A DNA stretch of 8,086 nt. It comes from JAWVZB01 sp033722375 (GTDB taxonomy: Bacteria > Actinomycetota > Nitriliruptoria > Nitriliruptorales > Nitriliruptoraceae). The position numbers were made by a program, and so were the translations under genes. Positions 5,079 to 8,086 of this stretch are shown piece by piece. The stretch lies in NCBI GenBank assembly GCA_033722375.1, contig JAWVZB010000127.1, positions 1 to 8,086 of the forward strand, read 5' to 3'. Under the pieces are notes generated by a model. The model saw nothing but the letters and a program-made list of their open reading frames with translations, did not search any database and was not told the DNA's origin. Each line of letters opens with the position of its first letter. The stretch's first letter is position 1.

Positions 5079-6956
5079 TCAGGCGTCGACAGCCTCTGCG
5101 TCCATCAGCAGGATCACACCGCGGACGTCTTCGCCGTCGCTGACGAGCGGACTGCACCGCACCTGACAACGTACGGCACGTCCGACCCGATCGCGAGCCT
5201 GGATCTCGAGTTCGAGCGGGTCGCCGTCGTCGGACCGGTCGCCGTCGTGCAGTGCGGAGAGCATCGGTTCACGCAACTCGGTGACCGGCAGCCCGATCTC
5301 GAGGTTCATGAAGTGCACACCGGCGACCTCGTCGGGCCGGAGCCCCCACAGTTCGGTCGCGCGATCGTTCCACAGGCGGACGGTCAGCTCACGATCGACG
5401 ACGACGGCTGCGGATCCGAGGCTCGACAGGATCGACCGGAGGTAGGCGTTGCTCTCGTCGAGCTCCTGGGTCCGTTCGTGCAGCGCCTCGTTCATCGATG
5501 CCAGCTCGTCGTTGGCGGAGCGGAGCTCCTCGTTCATCGTCTCGAGCTCGGTGTTGGAGGACTGCAGCTCCTCGTTGGTCGTCTCGAGCTCCTCGATGGT
5601 GGACTGGAGCTCCTCGTTGGTCGTCTCGAGTTCCTCGTTGGTGGACTGGAGCTCCTCATAGGCGGTCTCGAGTTCGTTCTGTCGCGTCTCCAGCTCGTCT
5701 TCGAGGCGTTGACGTCGGGAGACGTCGCGGAACGCCACGGAGACGCCGACCGTCGCACCGTTCGGTCCGTTCAGCGGTGCGACATCGACCTCCAGCCACC
5801 GCGTCTGTTCGGCGGTCTCCCACCGCACGCCCGTGACGCCCTTCGGCTCCCGATCCTCGAGCGCGGCGTCGATGACCGAGCGGAGCTCGACGGGCCTGTA
5901 CGAGAGTTCGAGGTCGTGGAAGGGCCGTCCGAGGTCGGAAGGGCGGATGCCGAACAGCTTCCGTGCGGCGTCGTTGGCCGCCAGGAGCACCCGCGCATCG
6001 GTGATCACGATCTGCGGGTTCGGCGCGGCCGCGAACGCCGCGACCACCACCTCGCCACGGGGCCCGTCGGTGTGATCGCCGGTGTTCGTCGACCGGCGCG
6101 GTACAGCAGGGAGTCCCGAGCCGTTGGGGGCGTCCGAAGCGGGGGCGAAGATCCGATGCCGGAGATCGACCGGCTCGTAGAGCTCGCTGTAGGTCAACAG
6201 CGTCTCCGACTGACCGAGGAACAGGTAGCCGCCCTCGCGCAAGGCGAAGTGGAAGCGCCGGAGGATCTCCTTCTGAGCCTCGGTGTTGAAGTACATCAGC
6301 GTGTTGCGGCACGTCAGCAGATCGAGGCGCCCGATGGGAGCATCCTGGAGCAGGTCGTGCCGACCGAAGATCACCGAACGCCGCAGGTCCTTGCGGAAGG
6401 CGAAGCCATCATCGACGTCCTCGAAGTACCGCTCACGGAGGTCCGGGCTCACGTTCTCGAGCTCCTGCTCGTGGTAGACGCCGCGCCGCGCCCTGTCGAG
6501 GTCCTCCTCGTCCACGTCGGTGCCGTAGATCTTGACCCGGGAACGGAACTCGTCGTCGCCCATCGCTTCGGCGAAGAGGATGGCGACGCTGTAGGTCTCC
6601 TGGCCGGACGAGCACGCCGGGGTCCACACCCGGATCGGCTGCGTCGAGCCGGTCCGGCTGGACACGATCGGGTCGATGGCGACGTCCGCGAGTGACGCCC
6701 ATGCGTCGGGGTCGCGGAAGAACTCCGTCACGTTGATCAGGATGGTGTTGAAGAGGGCCACGAACTCCTCCGGGTGGACCTGGAGGTGGTCCAGGTACGC
6801 CTCGTAGGTCTCGACCCGCACGTCGGACATCCGGCGTGCCACCCGCCGCCGCAACGTCGGCCGCTTGTAGCTCGTGAAGTCGAACCCGCGGTGTTCGCGG
6901 AGGAACTCGAGCAGCTCCTCGAGGCCCTCGTCGGAGGGCTCGTGTCCGTCGCTCAT
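5079..6956 (-). CDS. CheR-type methyltransferase fused to PAS, coiled coil and PAS
   Basis: The 625-residue protein is a CheR-like, S-adenosylmethionine-dependent glutamate methyltransferase with C-terminal sensor domains. The CheR N-terminal helices are at about 10-65. Motifs NVTEFFRD (75-82), WTPACSSGQETYS (111-123, the SAM loop), YGTDVDEEDLDRAR (144-157) and LLTCRNTLMYFN (213-224) place the catalytic domain at about 66-272. A first PAS domain spans about 308-412, a long coiled coil 413-512 and a second PAS domain about 508-620. The SAM loop has G-Q-E-T where CheR usually has G-E-E-P. The coil has the EELQSTNEELETTNE pattern familiar from CheB/CheR-PAS hybrids. No CheB, HisKA or ATPase domain is present, so the output is likely methylation or protein contact. 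ATG 6956 has GAGGG just upstream. It is the first gene of an operon with the LuxR gene. No chemoreceptor is near, so a role in classical chemotaxis is not supported. Confidence 0.92.
   Translation of the reverse strand: MSDGHEPSDEGLEELLEFLREHRGFDFTSYKRPTLRRRVARRMSDVRVETYEAYLDHLQVHPEEFVALFNTILINVTEFFRDPDAWASLADVAIDPIVSSRTGSTQPIRVWTPACSSGQETYSVAILFAEAMGDDEFRSRVKIYGTDVDEEDLDRARRGVYHEQELENVSPDLRERYFEDVDDGFAFRKDLRRSVIFGRHDLLQDAPIGRLDLLTCRNTLMYFNTEAQKEILRRFHFALREGGYLFLGQSETLLTYSELYEPVDLRHRIFAPASDAPNGSGLPAVPRRSTNTGDHTDGPRGEVVVAAFAAAPNPQIVITDARVLLAANDAARKLFGIRPSDLGRPFHDLELSYRPVELRSVIDAALEDREPKGVTGVRWETAEQTRWLEVDVAPLNGPNGATVGVSVAFRDVSRRQRLEDELETRQNELETAYEELQSTNEELETTNEELQSTIEELETTNEELQSSNTELETMNEELRSANDELASMNEALHERTQELDESNAYLRSILSSLGSAAVVVDRELTVRLWNDRATELWGLRPDEVAGVHFMNLEIGLPVTELREPMLSALHDGDRSDDGDPLELEIQARDRVGRAVRCQVRCSPLVSDGEDVRGVILLMDAEAVDA
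5522..5689 (-). repeat. Four tandem 42-base repeats encoding the CheR-PAS coiled coil
   Basis: Four units of exactly 42 bases begin at 5522, 5564, 5606 and 5648, each starting with G(G/C)AGCTCCTC on the plus strand. The two middle units are nearly identical; the outer two are more diverged. They encode double heptads of 14 residues, about residues 423-478, with the consensus EELETTNEELQSTN on the coding strand. The 42-base period keeps frame and heptad register, so copy-number change would lengthen or shorten the coil without breaking the protein. Confidence 0.85.
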
Positions 6957-7016
6957 GGACCCTCGTCAGTCGATGTGCGCCGCCGGGCGATCCAGCGGTC
7001 ACGCCTCGGGTCGAGT
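6957..7016. other. 60-base gap between ctaG and the CheR-PAS gene
   Basis: Both flanking genes are read leftward. I see no T-tract terminator, only a four-pair CTCG/CGAG hairpin too weak to matter. The CheR-PAS operon could be read through from ctaG or have a promoter inside the ctaG end; I cannot identify one. Confidence 0.4.
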
Positions 7017-7865
7017 CTACGATGGCCCGCCTGGCACGGCCGGGTCGTGTGCGCCGACTCGGAGGGCACGTTCGTCGGCGCGGATCCACCGCAGGATCGC
7101 GGCGGCGGCGGCGCCGAGGTAGACCATCCCACCCGGGACCCACATGATCGCGGCGGCGAGCTGTTGATCCTCCAGTGGCGTCAGGCCGAAGGGCTGGGTC
7201 GTGGTCAGGTGCGGCCCGTACCAGGGGGTCGGGGCGCTCGTCAGCAGAGCCGCGAGGCCCACGAACACGAGCGACGTCACGAAGGCCGCCAGTCCGGCGG
7301 CTGCAACTGGTCGGGGCCGCGCCGCGCCCATGACGGCCCAGAACCCGACCGCGGAGCCGAGCAGGGTGAGGTGTTCCAGGCCATGCGCCGGGGCTGAGGA
7401 GGCAGCGAGGTCGTAGAGCGCAGGCACGTGCCAGGCCACGACCGTTCCGACGTGCACGCCGACGGCGAGGACGAGGAGGCCCGGGCCGACCCGTCGCGCG
7501 GCCCGCGCCAGCCGTCGCCCCCAGGACCGGCGAAGGTCGAGCGGGAGCAAGGGCGTCACCGCATGGTGGATGCGACCCAGGAGCAGCAACGGAGCGGCCA
7601 CGAGCGTGAGCAGCAGGTGCTGCACCATGTGCGCCGCGAAGAGCGCCTCGGCGAGGGCCTCCAGCGGCGAGACGAGCGCCACCACGAGCGCCACGATGCC
7701 GGCGCCGAACGCGATCGCCTGCCGGCCGTTGACGGTGGTGCCAAGGCCTCCGGCTCGCCGCACGCCGAGGACGTACACCACCGTCGTGGCCGTGATCGCG
7801 AGCAGCAAGCCGGGGTCGGCCGTCCAGGCCCCCGCGAGCTCGCCCGGTTGCGGTGCGGTCGTCAT
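7017..7865 (-). CDS. ctaG: caa3-type cytochrome c oxidase assembly factor CtaG, membrane protein
   Basis: This is a polytopic membrane protein of the Bacillus-type CtaG family (caa3_CtaG), which is needed for assembly of active cytochrome c oxidase. It is unrelated to the proteobacterial Cox11 copper chaperone that shares the name. The product is 282 residues with about seven hydrophobic segments. Family marks visible are HMVQHLLL (79-86) followed by APLLLLG (91-97), AWHVPALYDLA (144-154), HGLEHLTLL (161-169) with GFW at 174-176, and LEDQQLAAAIMWVPGG (231-246). The His residues H79, H83, H146, H161 and H165 are candidate metal or heme contacts. ATG 7865 is chosen because it overlaps the stop of the upstream small membrane gene as ATGA; a longer frame to 8078 would run through that gene out of phase. 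The CheR-PAS gene follows 60 bases later on the same strand. The oxidase link fits the bcc genes at the other end of the window. Confidence 0.92.
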   Translation of the reverse strand: MTTAPQPGELAGAWTADPGLLLAITATTVVYVLGVRRAGGLGTTVNGRQAIAFGAGIVALVVALVSPLEALAEALFAAHMVQHLLLTLVAAPLLLLGRIHHAVTPLLPLDLRRSWGRRLARAARRVGPGLLVLAVGVHVGTVVAWHVPALYDLAASSAPAHGLEHLTLLGSAVGFWAVMGAARPRPVAAAGLAAFVTSLVFVGLAALLTSAPTPWYGPHLTTTQPFGLTPLEDQQLAAAIMWVPGGMVYLGAAAAAILRWIRADERALRVGAHDPAVPGGPS

Positions 7866-8071
7866 CCGCCGGCGCACGGGTCGATGAACAGGACCGGCAC
7901 CCATTCCGCGACGATCAACACCGCGTTGAAGAGGTTGATGACGACGCCCGCCCATCCGAGCATGCGGGCCGACGCGACGCTCGGGGAGACCGGGTCGGCC
8001 CCCTTGGTCGACCAGGCGAGCACGAGCGCGTGGAGCGTGATCGCGAGCGCTGCGACCGTGACCGCGTGCAT
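7862..8071 (-). CDS. Small two-helix membrane protein next to ctaG, possibly partial
   Basis: The product is 69 residues if it starts at ATG 8071. The frame stays open through the last 15 bases of the window, and no ribosome site precedes that ATG, so the real start may lie beyond the edge. Two hydrophobic helices are visible, about residues 2-20 and 37-63, joined by a short polar loop (STKGADPVSP). The second runs into EWVPVLF and a final DPCAGG with a single Cys. The stop overlaps the ctaG start as ATGA, indicating coupled translation and a shared role, probably in cytochrome oxidase assembly or as an oxidase-associated small subunit. I do not recognise a named family, and the oxidase role is inferred only from position. 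Confidence 0.7.
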   Translation of the reverse strand: MHAVTVAALAITLHALVLAWSTKGADPVSPSVASARMLGWAGVVINLFNAVLIVAEWVPVLFIDPCAGG

Positions 8072-8086
8072 GGGCCACAGCTGGCC

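Noticed and set aside
5522..5689. CRISPR-like repeat array
   Set aside because: The repeats are contiguous with no unique spacers, keep a 42-base in-frame period and encode a coiled coil.
4647..6695. Open frame of 682 codons on the plus strand
   Set aside because: It lies antisense to the CheR-PAS and LuxR genes, whose domains are clear. Its long LLVGGLELLVGRLE-like runs are the reverse reading of the coiled-coil repeats. High G+C commonly leaves such shadow frames open.
6957..7016. Terminator or promoter between ctaG and CheR-PAS
   Set aside because: The only hairpin has four base pairs and no T-run. A TAGACT hexamer at the ctaG stop has no matching -35 element.
7866..8078. N-terminal extension of CtaG to 8078
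   Set aside because: The added 71 residues are Arg/Gly/Pro-rich without membrane character and read through the small membrane gene out of phase. ATG 7865 overlaps that gene's stop.

Overview
The window comes from a high-G+C bacterium (roughly 70 % G+C by eye). It uses many GTG starts, 4-base start/stop overlaps and strong G/C at third codon positions. The respiratory genes are of actinobacterial type: a membrane-anchored diheme cytochrome c, a three-helix Rieske protein and a fused cytochrome b, in the order qcrC-qcrA-qcrB, with a caa3-type ctaG nearby. An actinomycete, perhaps a deep-branching lineage, is the best guess; the sequence does not fix the genus.

Layout. Positions 1-2999 (+) hold the end of qcrC, then qcrA and qcrB. 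These are joined by GTGA and ATGA overlaps and encode the cytochrome bcc complex, which oxidises menaquinol and passes electrons towards cytochrome c oxidase. Positions 3002-3951 hold two small, divergently transcribed, extremely charged proteins with 7-residue repeats. A roughly 140-base intergenic region between them has one candidate promoter. Positions 3961-6956 (-) are a tight three-gene operon, read right to left: a CheR methyltransferase fused to two PAS domains through a long coiled coil; a LuxR-type regulator whose receiver domain has lost its phosphorylation residues; and a small protein with a His/Cys metal-site-like pattern. Positions 7017-8086 (-) hold ctaG, coupled by an ATGA overlap to a small two-helix membrane protein that reaches towards the right edge.

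How the parts fit. The two ends are respiratory: bcc complex on the left, terminal-oxidase assembly on the right. The middle looks like a signalling and accessory island of unknown output. CheR-PAS probably methylates a protein partner, with sensing by PAS domains. The LuxR protein binds DNA and probably does not depend on aspartyl phosphorylation. The Cys protein is translated by coupling to the LuxR gene. No histidine kinase, chemoreceptor, CheB, transposase, tRNA, rRNA or CRISPR array was seen. The least described parts are the CheR-PAS / pseudo-receiver LuxR / Cys-protein operon and the divergent heptad-repeat pair.
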